A program made the translations under genes and the position numbers. 55,184 nucleotides of DNA, taken from positions 1 through 55,184 of the forward strand of contig CAZFKZ010000006.1 in NCBI GenBank assembly GCA_964519035.1. The letters are read 5' to 3'. This stretch comes from CAJJBL01 sp964519035 (GTDB lineage Bacteria; Pseudomonadota; Alphaproteobacteria; Puniceispirillales; Marisalimonadaceae). The notes under the pieces were generated by a model. The model was not told where the DNA came from. It made no database searches and saw nothing but the letters and a program-made list of their open reading frames with translations. The stretch's first letter is position 1. Each line of letters begins with the position of its first letter. Positions 1 through 7,468 of this stretch are shown in pieces.

Positions 1-346
1 TTATTTTTTTTTTCAGCTCAGGTTTCTTCTTAACTAATTTAGCTATTTCTTTAATCTCTTTAAGTTTTTTTAATTTGTTATCTTTTATTTCAATACTTTT
101 TTTACTCGGTAACGGTGGAGGTGGAGGTGGTTTTTTTTTGATTACTGGATTTTCAATATTTTTTTTAACTTTTTTTACTGTTTTCATCCCTAATTTTAAT
201 GAAGTTTTTGAAGATATAGGGGTATCTTCTACAATATCGATTGGTTGTTCTATAATCTCGTTTGTTTTAAAACTCGGCAAACCAAAATATGCAGCTAAAA
301 TTAAAAAAGTATGCAAGCCCATTGATAAAAAAGTTGATTTAAGCAT
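1..346 (-). CDS. tolA: TolA-like protein, N-terminal part (cut by window edge)
   Basis: Partial gene; the 3' end lies beyond base 1. I translated 115 codons from an ATG at 346-344. Residues about 6-26 form one hydrophobic segment, followed by a lysine-rich, low-complexity stretch with six consecutive prolines near residues 73-78. That is the architecture of TolA/TonB: an inner-membrane anchor and an extended periplasmic linker that couples TolQR to the Tol-Pal complex during outer-membrane constriction. It starts 4 bases after the tolR stop, so it is almost certainly co-translated with tolQR. The diagnostic C-terminal domain is outside the window, so the TolA rather than TonB call rests on context. 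The forward-strand ORF across it, with a glycine run, is only the antisense of the proline run. Confidence 0.8.
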   Translation of the reverse strand, partial: MLKSTFLSMGLHTFLILAAYFGLPSFKTNEIIEQPIDIVEDTPISSKTSLKLGMKTVKKVKKNIENPVIKKKPPPPPPLPSKKSIEIKDNKLKKLKEIKEIAKLVKKKPELKKKI

Positions 347-350
347 ATCC

Positions 351-776
351 TCAACTCTCTTTTAGCTTAGCTACAAGCGCAACCTTTTTAAAACCAGATT
401 TTTTAATTTTTGCAATTGTGTCTAAAACAATACCATAAGAAACATTTTTATCGCCTCTAACGTATATGCGTAGATTTTTATTTCCAGAAGCTATAGCTAC
501 TAAACGTGGCAATAATTGTTTATCTTCAATGGCTCTTTCTTGAATAAACAATTTCCCATTTTGTTTAATACTAATAACAATTGGATCACCTTTTGCACTT
601 AATTGTGAAGCTTTTGTTTTAGGTAGATCAACAGATACACCAACTGTCAATAGAGGCGCTGTAATCATGAAAACAATTAATAAAACAAGCATTACATCAA
701 CAAAAGGAGTTACATTAATTTGACTCAAAGATTTATTTCTTTTTCTGGAGCTTCTTAGAGTAAAATTGTTTTTCAT
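351..776 (-). CDS. tolR: TolR (ExbD/TolR family)
   Basis: Inner-membrane subunit of the TolQRA proton-driven motor. The 141-residue length is normal for the family. A positively charged N-terminus (residues 8-15) precedes the signature INVTPFVDVMLVLLIVFMI, a single membrane helix at about residues 24-42. It carries the conserved proton-channel aspartate D27, equivalent to the essential TM Asp of TolR/ExbD. The periplasmic domain follows and has the usual acidic/basic pattern ending in KIKKSGFKKVALV. The start codon abuts the tolQ stop with no gap, and tolA follows after 4 bases, so this is a tight operon. Presence of tolA and ybgC favours TolR over ExbD. Confidence 0.93.
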   Translation of the reverse strand: MKNNFTLRSSRKRNKSLSQINVTPFVDVMLVLLIVFMITAPLLTVGVSVDLPKTKASQLSAKGDPIVISIKQNGKLFIQERAIEDKQLLPRLVAIASGNKNLRIYVRGDKNVSYGIVLDTIAKIKKSGFKKVALVAKLKES

Positions 777-1490
777 TTAATTATCTTCTACCTGTCGAAA
801 AAGCACAGATGAAAACTCCACAGCAAAGTATTCTAAATTATTAGAATATTTATCTAAGTCATTTGAAAATTTGTTATAAGCGGCTACAGCTGGTATTGCA
901 GCCAATAATCCTAACGCTGTTGCAAACAAAGCTTCTGCAATCCCTGGTGCAACTACTGCCAAACTAGTATTGTTACTTAATGCTATTGACTGGAATGCAT
1001 TCACAATACCCCAAACCGTCCCTAACAAACCTATAAAGGGAGCTACAGAACCAATAGAGGCCAAAAAACTCATCCCTTTCTCTAACTTTTCAATTTCTCT
1101 ACTAATCGAAACTTGCATTAAATTATTAATTCTTTGCATTAAATCGTTTAACTTGTTTGTTGAGAAGCTATGTTTAGAATTAATACGGTTAAATTCTTTC
1201 ATGCCAGTTATAAACACCCTAACTTGAGCACTTTCTGCGTTATCAACATAATCGTCATAAAGCTCATTTATATTAGCACCAGACCAGAAAATATCTTCAA
1301 ATTGCATAGAAAAAGCTTTTTCTTTTCTAATCATACTTGATTTGTTAATTATAATTGTCCAACACCAAATTGAAGCAAATATCAAAAGAAACATGACACC
1401 TTTTACGAATGGATCAGCTTGAAAAAACAAACCCAAAATCGATAAATCTGGTCCACTTGAAATTATTTCTGTTTTCACTTCTGGTGTCAT
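777..1490 (-). CDS. tolQ: TolQ (MotA/TolQ/ExbB proton channel)
   Basis: Polytopic inner-membrane subunit of the Tol-Pal energy-transducing complex, which with TolR forms the proton channel. The 237 residues show three hydrophobic segments: about 29-49, 142-166 and 183-205. The family signature FIGLLGTVWGIV is at residues 152-163, and the third segment contains the polar A-T-A-L-G pattern typical of TolQ/ExbB. The cytoplasmic loop between TM1 and TM2 is of standard size. It is followed directly by tolR and preceded by ybgC with a 36-base gap, matching the usual ybgC-tolQ-tolR-tolA order. Confidence 0.94.
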   Translation of the reverse strand: MTPEVKTEIISSGPDLSILGLFFQADPFVKGVMFLLIFASIWCWTIIINKSSMIRKEKAFSMQFEDIFWSGANINELYDDYVDNAESAQVRVFITGMKEFNRINSKHSFSTNKLNDLMQRINNLMQVSISREIEKLEKGMSFLASIGSVAPFIGLLGTVWGIVNAFQSIALSNNTSLAVVAPGIAEALFATALGLLAAIPAVAAYNKFSNDLDKYSNNLEYFAVEFSSVLFRQVEDN

Positions 1491-1526
1491 TGTTTCATTC
1501 CTCTATTAATTAACCAATTACACTTA

Positions 1527-2006
1527 TTAGCTAAAAAAAAAATTATTTTTTAAAATTAATTTTATGCGTTTTACCCTAAAATTATTATCTATTGCAACTA
1601 TTTGAACAGTTCCTGATACAAGTAAATCGAATTTTTTTTTACTTTCGTAATATTTGTAAGCTTCATGTTCAATTGTTATACTCGAGTTTTTGGCATATTT
1701 AAGGCGAGTTTCAATTATAATAGTGTCATTAAGCTGAGCAGGATTATGCCAGTCTATAGTAGCTTTTTTAGCCACTAGGAAAATACCTTCATTTTTTTTT
1801 ATCTTCAACTGATTGATTTCTAGCAAGTTTAATAAAGAAGATCTTGCTCTTTCAAAATACTTTAGGTAATTTGAGTGATATACAATGCTTCCTGTATCAG
1901 TATCTTCATAATAAATTTTAAGAGGGTAAAAGTGTGATTTTTCTATAATTAACCCATCTAAGTTTTTGAAGATATCACGTTGAGTTAGCTCAAGTTTATT
2001 ATTCAT
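1527..2006 (-). CDS. ybgC: YbgC-type acyl-CoA thioesterase (Tol-Pal associated)
   Basis: Hotdog-fold thioesterase of the 4-hydroxybenzoyl-CoA thioesterase family, encoded at the head of tol-pal operons. The signature YYEDTDTGSIVYHSNY begins at residue 32. D37 aligns with the catalytic Asp18 of E. coli YbgC, and the following FERAR block is also conserved. At 159 residues it carries about 19 extra N-terminal residues relative to E. coli YbgC. No internal Met offers a shorter start, so the extension appears real unless a rare start codon is used. It lies 23 bases after ruvB and 36 before tolQ. Physiological substrate is unknown; E. coli YbgC prefers acyl-CoAs and binds ACP. Confidence 0.9.
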   Translation of the reverse strand: MNNKLELTQRDIFKNLDGLIIEKSHFYPLKIYYEDTDTGSIVYHSNYLKYFERARSSLLNLLEINQLKIKKNEGIFLVAKKATIDWHNPAQLNDTIIIETRLKYAKNSSITIEHEAYKYYESKKKFDLLVSGTVQIVAIDNNFRVKRIKLILKNNFFFS

Positions 2007-2029
2007 ATTTAACTAATTACCCAAAACGG

Positions 2030-3088
2030 TCATTCCCCTTGAGCATCCATCATATCAGATTGCTCTTGGGCATGCTTTGGAGGAGTTAAACCTAAATGCC
2101 TCCAACCAGCTGCAGATACAAATCTACCTCTTGATGATCTTTGAATTAAACCACGCTGTAATAAATAAGGCTCTATAACTTCTTCAATCATATCTTTTTG
2201 TTCTGATAATACTGCAGATAATGTATCAAGCCCTACAGGTCCTCCTTGATACTTTTCAACTATCACATCTAAGTATTTTCTATCTATTGCGTCCAGCCCA
2301 GATTTATCTACATCTAATTGACTTAACGCTTGATCAGCAAAATCTGCATCTATGATTTCCATACCTGAAACAGAAAAAATGTCTCTTACTCTTCTGAGTA
2401 ATCTACCTGCAACTCTTGGAGTTCCTCTTGAACGTTTTGCTATTTCAAAAGCACCTTCTTTATTTATATTTAAATTAAGTTTAGTTGCTAATTTCATTAT
2501 AATATTCACCAAATCAGATGCATTATAAAACTCCATTCTTATTTGAATTCCAAACCTATCTCTTAATGGCGTTGTTAAAAGACCTGAACGAGTAGTAGCA
2601 CCAACCAATGTAAAAGGGGGCAAATCTATTTTGATTGATCTAGCTGACGGACCTTCACCAATCATTAAATCTAATTGAAAATCTTCCATGGCGGGATATA
2701 ATATTTCTTCTATAAGAGGCGACAATCTATGAATTTCATCAATAAACAAAACATCCTTAGGCTGTAAATTTGTTAGTAATGCGGCTAAATCTCCGGCTTT
2801 ATTTATTATAGGTCCAGACGTAGATCTGAAACCAACACCTAATTCAAAAGAAATAATTTGTGCTAGAGTTGTTTTTCCCAATCCAGGAGGGCCAAATAAC
2901 AATGCATGATCCATTGCTTCGTCTCTGAAAGAAGCAGCGGTAATAAAAGTCGATAAATTTGTTTGAACTTGAGGTTGGCCTATAAATTCTTTTAGATTCT
3001 TTGGTCTTAAATTTAAATCTAAAATATCTTTATTTTCAATAACATCAGAGTTTACTAGCCTATCATTTAATTTAATATCTTCATTCAT
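2030..3088 (-). CDS. ruvB: Holliday junction branch-migration ATPase RuvB
   Basis: AAA+ motor that drives branch migration of Holliday junctions with RuvA. Walker A GPPGLGKTTLA, Walker B LFIDEIHRL and the sensor-1 motif GATTRSGLL appear in order, followed by the arginine-rich R-G-T-P-R-V-A lid segment and a C-terminal winged-helix DNA-binding domain (KYQGGPVGLDTL onward). Start choice: a GTG at 3097 overlaps the ruvA stop, but an in-frame ATG at 3088 has AAGGTGA at good spacing upstream, so I prefer 3088 (352 aa). Either way ruvA and ruvB are translationally coupled. Length is normal for the family. Confidence 0.96.
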   Translation of the reverse strand: MNEDIKLNDRLVNSDVIENKDILDLNLRPKNLKEFIGQPQVQTNLSTFITAASFRDEAMDHALLFGPPGLGKTTLAQIISFELGVGFRSTSGPIINKAGDLAALLTNLQPKDVLFIDEIHRLSPLIEEILYPAMEDFQLDLMIGEGPSARSIKIDLPPFTLVGATTRSGLLTTPLRDRFGIQIRMEFYNASDLVNIIMKLATKLNLNINKEGAFEIAKRSRGTPRVAGRLLRRVRDIFSVSGMEIIDADFADQALSQLDVDKSGLDAIDRKYLDVIVEKYQGGPVGLDTLSAVLSEQKDMIEEVIEPYLLQRGLIQRSSRGRFVSAAGWRHLGLTPPKHAQEQSDMMDAQGE

Positions 3089-3093
3089 CTCAA

Positions 3094-3765
3094 TCACCTT
3101 GATAATTCTTTAAGAGCTAGCGGCAAGATCATATTAACAGTAAATAATTTATTTTTTTTATCTTTACTAAAGTCACTTTTAATTTTCATTACAACAGAAA
3201 AAACTTCACTTCTCCCATAACCTAAATTAATTAAAGCAGAAATGGAATCTTCAACAATTGCTGACATATTATCATCATAACTATCTTCTGGAAAACTCAA
3301 ATTATTTTGCTCATTATTATTTGATTTAATATCCATTGGCTTAATAGAATAATCTATATTAAATGTTGAAACTTTATCTACCAATTCTAAAGCAATCCTA
3401 TTAGCAGCTTTCGGACCAATGCCTTCAGCTCTCGATAACATAGTTTTATCACCTGACGAAATAGCTAAAATAATTTCTTCAACTGATAAAGTTGAAAGCA
3501 AGGCAAGAGCTGCTTTAGGACCAACTCCTTGAACCGATTGAAGTAAATTAAAAAAACCTAATTCAGAAGCTTTGATGAAACCGTACATTACAATTTTATC
3601 ATCTTTTATTTTTAAATCAGTATGCAGGAATAAACTAGAACCCAAATCTCCTAAAGAAGCTATTAGTTTAGAAGAAACATTCAATAAATATCCTATCCCA
3701 TTTACCTCTAATATAATATCAGATTTATTTATTGATATTAAAATACCTTTTAAAGAAGCTATCAT
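3094..3765 (-). CDS. ruvA: Holliday junction-binding protein RuvA
   Basis: Tetrameric junction-binding subunit of RuvAB. The N-terminal OB-fold begins MIASLKGILI. Two helix-hairpin-helix motifs are visible, SVQGVGPKAALALLS and AEGIGPKAANRIALEL, as expected for RuvA domain II. A variable acidic/asparagine-rich linker leads to a C-terminal domain III (IVEDSISALINLGYGRSE) that contacts RuvB. At 223 aa it is slightly longer than E. coli RuvA (203) because of that linker. It lies between ruvC (30-base gap) and ruvB (overlap or near-overlap) in a ruvC-ruvA-ruvB operon. Confidence 0.95.
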   Translation of the reverse strand: MIASLKGILISINKSDIILEVNGIGYLLNVSSKLIASLGDLGSSLFLHTDLKIKDDKIVMYGFIKASELGFFNLLQSVQGVGPKAALALLSTLSVEEIILAISSGDKTMLSRAEGIGPKAANRIALELVDKVSTFNIDYSIKPMDIKSNNNEQNNLSFPEDSYDDNMSAIVEDSISALINLGYGRSEVFSVVMKIKSDFSKDKKNKLFTVNMILPLALKELSR

Positions 3766-3795
3766 TTGTATCCTCGATTTAATAAAATATTAATA

Positions 3796-4341
3796 TCATA
3801 TATTTTTATCTTTTGATAAGGCTTTAGCTATAGCTAATTCTAATCCTTCGTTTTTTATTGAGATATTATTTGAATTACCATAGTTATTATTTTGAGCTGA
3901 GATAGCTATTGCTAGGGCATCTGAACTATCTTCATTTTTAGGAATAATATTTAGCAATCTTCTAACCATAGAATTTATTTGATCTTTAGATGCAGTTCCA
4001 GTTCCAGTAATATTTTTTTTCACAAGTCTGGGAGGCAATTCTTTTGTCATTATTTTAGCTTCGGCTAACACTAAAAGGGCAACACCTCTTGCCATTCCTA
4101 ACTTCAAACTCGAACCACTTCCGGCTCCAACAAAAATTTGTTCTACAGCTGAGAAAGAAGGCTGATATTTAATGATTACCAAAGCTAATTCCTTTTTTAT
4201 GAAGAATAATCTATTGCCGTCAGTTAAAGAAATTGGAGCAGACACTCTTCCATCAGCCACATAAATGAGTTTATCATCAATTATATCAATAATGCCCCAT
4301 CCCGTATGTCTTAAACCTGGATCAATACCTATGATACGCAA
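3796..4341 (-). CDS. ruvC: Holliday junction resolvase RuvC
   Basis: RNase-H-fold endonuclease that resolves Holliday junctions. The four catalytic acidic residues are present: D7 in GIDPGLRHTGWG, E67 in AVEQIF, and D138/D141 in EDSSDALAIAI, matching the E. coli quartet. The basic PPRLVKKNITGTGTASKDQI segment that contacts DNA is also present. It is 181 aa, slightly longer than the 173 of E. coli, with an Asn-rich C-terminal tail. It sits 28 bases downstream of yebC and begins the ruvCAB block, the common yebC-ruvC-ruvA-ruvB arrangement. Confidence 0.95.
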   Translation of the reverse strand: MRIIGIDPGLRHTGWGIIDIIDDKLIYVADGRVSAPISLTDGNRLFFIKKELALVIIKYQPSFSAVEQIFVGAGSGSSLKLGMARGVALLVLAEAKIMTKELPPRLVKKNITGTGTASKDQINSMVRRLLNIIPKNEDSSDALAIAISAQNNNYGNSNNISIKNEGLELAIAKALSKDKNI

Positions 4342-4369
4342 AATGCTTAACCTTTTAAACTATTATATC

Positions 4370-5101
4370 TTATAGAAAGTTATCGTTAATATCAAAATTA
4401 CCATAAACGTTTTGTACATCGTCACAATTATCTAGCGTATCAATTAATTTTAAAAGAGAAATTGCTCTCTTTTCTTCATCAACAACAACATAATTCTCAG
4501 GTTGCCATATTAGATCTGCTTGTTCAGGTACTCCTAAAAGTTCTTCTAGTTTTTCTCTAACATGATTAAAATCATTAATTGATGTTATTATTTCATGATT
4601 CAATTCATCCGAACTAACATCATCAGCTCCAACTTCTATAGCAATTTCAAAAATTTCTTCATCACTCTTTATACTTTTCGGATAAATAATTTGACCAATA
4701 TTATTAAACATAAATGAAACAGAACCTGTTTCACCTAGATTTCCTCCAAATTTTGTAAATGAAGATCTTACTTCTGAGGCAGTTCTATTCCTATTATCTG
4801 TTACAGCATCAACAATTAATGCGATTCCTCCAGGAGCGTAACCTTCATACCTTATTTCTTCTAGATTAACATTTTCACCTGATTCAGCTTTTTTAATAAC
4901 TCTTTCAATATTATCCTTAGGCATGTTGACAGCTCTACAAGCGGATAAAGCTGATCTCAAACGTGGATTACTACTTGCATCAGTTCCGCCTCTAACAGCG
5001 ACTTGTAATTCTTTTGTAAGTCTTGCAAATTTTTTTGCTCTTCGAGCATCTTGAGCTCCTTTTCGATGCATAATATTTTTAAATTTTGAATGCCCAGCCA
5101 T
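4370..5101 (-). CDS. yebC: YebC/TACO1-family protein
   Basis: Member of the YebC/PmpR/TACO1 family, described as transcriptional regulators in some bacteria and as translation factors that relieve ribosome stalling in mitochondria and other bacteria. The invariant N-terminus MAGHSKFKNIMHRKGAQDA is present, followed by PRLRSALSACRAVNMPKDNIERVIKKA and the EGYAPGGIALIVDAVTDNRNRT block. It is 243 aa, as usual. It is located immediately upstream of ruvC, the most common location for this gene. The sequence does not reveal which of the proposed functions applies here. Confidence 0.93.
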   Translation of the reverse strand: MAGHSKFKNIMHRKGAQDARRAKKFARLTKELQVAVRGGTDASSNPRLRSALSACRAVNMPKDNIERVIKKAESGENVNLEEIRYEGYAPGGIALIVDAVTDNRNRTASEVRSSFTKFGGNLGETGSVSFMFNNIGQIIYPKSIKSDEEIFEIAIEVGADDVSSDELNHEIITSINDFNHVREKLEELLGVPEQADLIWQPENYVVVDEEKRAISLLKLIDTLDNCDDVQNVYGNFDINDNFL

Positions 5102-5131
5102 TTAAAAAAATCTCCAATTTTAATTTATAAA

Positions 5132-5941
5132 TTAACTTAAAATAGTTTGTTCAAGCTTTCCACCTAACCGAACTGGATAGATTGTTTTTGCCAAACCATT
5201 TTCCATACTTTCAATTACAACGCCACATAAAGTAGGTTCACCAGAAGAAACTTCAAGTCTAGATTTTTTTTTGTTTGGAAAAACAAACCTGTTCATAGCA
5301 TCTAACTTATTCATTCCTATTATAGAATTATAATCGCCACTCATGCCAACATCAGTAATATAAGCACTGCCATTTTCTAATATTTGATGATCGGCGGTAG
5401 GCACATGTGTATGGGTTCCAACAACAGCAGAAACTTTACCATCAAGAACAAAACCTATAGCCATTTTTTCTGAAGAAGCTTCTCCGTGAACATCAACCAA
5501 AGAAAAATCTACATTAGATGTTAATTTAAAATTATCTATGATTTTAGGAAGAACACCAAATACCGGATCAGTTGGCCCCATAAAGAGATTGGTCATTACA
5601 TTCGAAACACCTATTAACCCAGCATCTACTTTAATAATTGTCATTCCCAATCCAGGAGTTCCTTCTATCATATTTAAAGGACGCAATAACCTATCACTTT
5701 TAGCGATATACGAAATTATTTCCCTTTTATCCCATATATGATTGCCGGTAGTTAATATATCAGCTCCAGCTTGAAAAAAATCATCACAAATTGAAGGAGT
5801 TACTCCGAATCCACCCGCAGAATTCTCAACATTAATAATTATAGCATCTAATTTAAGTTGAACTCTAAGTTCAATGATTTTTTTTTGAACAAAGTTTCTA
5901 GAGTTTCTTCCAACTATATCTCCTATAAACAAAACCTTCAT
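5132..5941 (-). CDS. YmdB-type 2',3'-cyclic-nucleotide phosphodiesterase (TIGR00282 family)
   Basis: Calcineurin-like metallophosphoesterase of the family containing Bacillus YmdB. Metal-binding motifs are clear: GDIVGRNSR at the N-terminus, the INVENSAGGFG asparagine/glutamate block, TTGNHIWDKREI, and the C-terminal GTHTHVPTADHQI with two histidines, followed by YITDVGMSG. I choose the ATG at 5941 (269 aa) because the family begins MKVLFIGDIVG and a purine-rich stretch lies upstream. A GTG at 5956 would add five residues. It follows the formyl-THF cyclo-ligase gene by 16 bases. In Bacillus the enzyme hydrolyses cyclic nucleotides and affects RNA turnover; the role in alphaproteobacteria is unclear. 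Confidence 0.87.
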   Translation of the reverse strand: MKVLFIGDIVGRNSRNFVQKKIIELRVQLKLDAIIINVENSAGGFGVTPSICDDFFQAGADILTTGNHIWDKREIISYIAKSDRLLRPLNMIEGTPGLGMTIIKVDAGLIGVSNVMTNLFMGPTDPVFGVLPKIIDNFKLTSNVDFSLVDVHGEASSEKMAIGFVLDGKVSAVVGTHTHVPTADHQILENGSAYITDVGMSGDYNSIIGMNKLDAMNRFVFPNKKKSRLEVSSGEPTLCGVVIESMENGLAKTIYPVRLGGKLEQTILS

Positions 5942-5957
5942 ATATTTTCTTTTCACA

Positions 5958-6539
5958 TTATTTTTGGTAAAATTGTTTCTCAGTTATTAAAAAATCTAGT
6001 CTCTCATCATGTTTTTCATAAGGGATACTTTTAATTTCTTGCCCACTATAAGCAACCCCAATTGTAATAAAGTCTTTTTTTTTAGATTTAAAATGGTTTT
6101 TTAACTTATTTATAGTCATATCATAATATCCTCCTCCGTATCCAAGTCTATTTAAATTTTTATCAAATATTAGCATGGGAACAATTAAAAGTTCTGGCAG
6201 GAAATTAGCTTTATTACTATGAGGTTCTAAATTACCAAGACTACCTTTAATTAAATTTTCTTTAATATTCCAGCTTTTAAATAACATGCTTCTTGAATTA
6301 ACCCTGACAAAAGGCAAAGTTAGTTCAAAATGTTTTAAGTTAAAATATGAAATGAATGATAAAGGTGAAATTTCATCCAACATAGGATAATACAATCCAA
6401 CAGTTTTCATGTTTTTTTTATTATGTAAGATAATATTTAAACATTCATTTATATGACTTAGAGATATACAATTCTGACCAATTTTTGAATTAATCTCAGC
6501 TCTATTATTCTTTGCTTTAAGCCTTAGATGACTTTTCAT
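5958..6539 (-). CDS. fau: 5-formyltetrahydrofolate cyclo-ligase
   Basis: Converts 5-formyl-THF to 5,10-methenyl-THF using ATP, returning the stored folate to the one-carbon pool. The ATP/folate-binding signature GYGGGYYD lies at residues 133-140, preceded by LIVPMLIFDKNLNRLG. An LPFV motif near residue 75 is also typical. Length of 193 aa matches the family. Next to 6S RNA and zapA it reproduces the widely conserved zapA-6S RNA-fau (ygfA) arrangement. There is no dedicated promoter in the short gap after 6S RNA, so it may be expressed by read-through from the 6S transcript, as in E. coli. Confidence 0.92.
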   Translation of the reverse strand: MKSHLRLKAKNNRAEINSKIGQNCISLSHINECLNIILHNKKNMKTVGLYYPMLDEISPLSFISYFNLKHFELTLPFVRVNSRSMLFKSWNIKENLIKGSLGNLEPHSNKANFLPELLIVPMLIFDKNLNRLGYGGGYYDMTINKLKNHFKSKKKDFITIGVAYSGQEIKSIPYEKHDERLDFLITEKQFYQK

Positions 6540-6565
6540 CTAGTTCACACTAAAATTATAATTAA

Positions 6566-6715
6566 GGAAGCCAAAAAAGAGTCGGATAGGTTATCCTTTG
6601 TTGCCTGTTAAACAGGTGGGCACCATATTTTTTGACCACGGCCAGAAAAGTGACGGTTCCCTAAGAATACTTATGGCCCCAGGGATTAAAATTCCTAACA
6701 AGTTTTTCAGCTTCC
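6566..6715 (-). ncRNA. ssrS: 6S RNA
   Basis: A non-coding stretch between zapA and the formyl-THF cyclo-ligase gene, the classical 6S RNA location. Read on the minus strand, the ends pair: GGAAGC (6715-6710) with GCTTCC (6571-6566), giving an RNA of about 150 nt. Internal paired segments include CCCTGGGGCC (6684-6675) and GGGAACC (6661-6655), which resemble the conserved arms flanking the 6S central bubble. A perfect hairpin GGATA-ACC-TATCC spans 6596-6584. 6S RNA mimics an open promoter and sequesters sigma-70 RNA polymerase. Exact ends are estimated from the closing stem. The region is visibly more GC-rich than its surroundings, as expected for a structured RNA. Confidence 0.8.
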
Positions 6716-6725
6716 ATTATGTTAT

Positions 6726-7067
6726 TTACTTTTTTTCGAGTAGATTGGCAATATTATTCATTCTAATAGTTGCCTTTTCAATCCAATCCATTAATTCTGT
6801 TAAATCTTTTGAATTAAAATCAAGATTTTTTTGAGGTTTTTTTTCTTCTAAAGTATTCTTTATTTCAATAAATTTATCCGCAATAAGTAAAGAAGTCATA
6901 GCCAATAATCTTGTTTCACCTACGTTTTGCGAAACACTAGATAGTTCTTTAATAGCTCTGTTTACTTCTTCAGAAGATTCGATTAGCCGCTCTTCTTCTC
7001 CAAATTCACACGCAACTGAGTAAATTGTTCCGTTAAGATTTACGTTAACTGTTAGTTTATCAGACAT
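6726..7067 (-). CDS. zapA: Cell division protein ZapA
   Basis: FtsZ-associated protein that bundles FtsZ protofilaments at the division ring. The N-terminal beta domain is MSDKLTVNVNLNGTIYSVAC, followed by the diagnostic helix containing LLAMTSLLIADKF and a C-terminal coiled coil. Length of 113 aa is typical. It is located directly upstream of the 6S RNA and downstream of a small coiled-coil gene, a frequent alphaproteobacterial arrangement. Its stop is about 10 bases from the predicted 6S 5' end, so the 6S promoter, if separate, must lie inside zapA. Confidence 0.9.
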   Translation of the reverse strand: MSDKLTVNVNLNGTIYSVACEFGEEERLIESSEEVNRAIKELSSVSQNVGETRLLAMTSLLIADKFIEIKNTLEEKKPQKNLDFNSKDLTELMDWIEKATIRMNNIANLLEKK

Positions 7068-7092
7068 ATATCAAACAACTTTTTCTACAACT

Positions 7093-7317
7093 CTAATTCT
7101 GTTTTGTAAGTTTTACCTTAATATCTTCCAGATATTTTTCAGCCTCGACAAATTTTTTGTTAGCTTCAAATAAATCTTGTCTTAAATCATTTAATTTCTT
7201 CTTATTGATTATGCTTTCAGCTATATTTTTTTCAAGTATCTTCATACTATTATCAAACTGGCTTTTTATAAAATTCAGCTTTTTAACATTATCTATTTTA
7301 TTATCTTCATATTCCAT
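7093..7317 (-). CDS. Small coiled-coil protein (DUF4164-like) beside zapA
   Basis: A 74-residue protein that is almost entirely charged, heptad-like helix (roughly residues 12-72) with no membrane segment, cysteine or recognisable enzymatic motif. Similar short coiled-coil proteins, often annotated DUF4164, sit directly upstream of zapA in many alphaproteobacteria. The 25-base gap to zapA suggests co-transcription. Because ZapA itself forms coiled-coil assemblies, a division-related partner role is possible, but that is inference from location only. The assignment to DUF4164 is by resemblance in size, composition and context, not by a defined motif. Confidence 0.65.
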   Translation of the reverse strand: MEYEDNKIDNVKKLNFIKSQFDNSMKILEKNIAESIINKKKLNDLRQDLFEANKKFVEAEKYLEDIKVKLTKQN

Positions 7318-7468
7318 ATTTACTTCTTTCTAAGGTGTAATATTTACACTATAAACATTAAATATAAAAATTATAATATTTATTGAATTTAAAAAATTTA
7401 AATTTATTAATAATTAAAATAATGTTAATTACTTAACTTTATTATTTAAAACATGAAGAGCTTATATT

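Noticed and set aside
75..365. Forward ORF with a glycine run, opposite the tolA end
   Set aside because: It is the antisense of the TolA-like proline run; the minus-strand frame has a membrane anchor, proper start and operon spacing.
6598..6834. Forward ORF across the 6S RNA and zapA end
   Set aside because: It lies across a structured RNA locus and the opposite strand of zapA and has no family resemblance.
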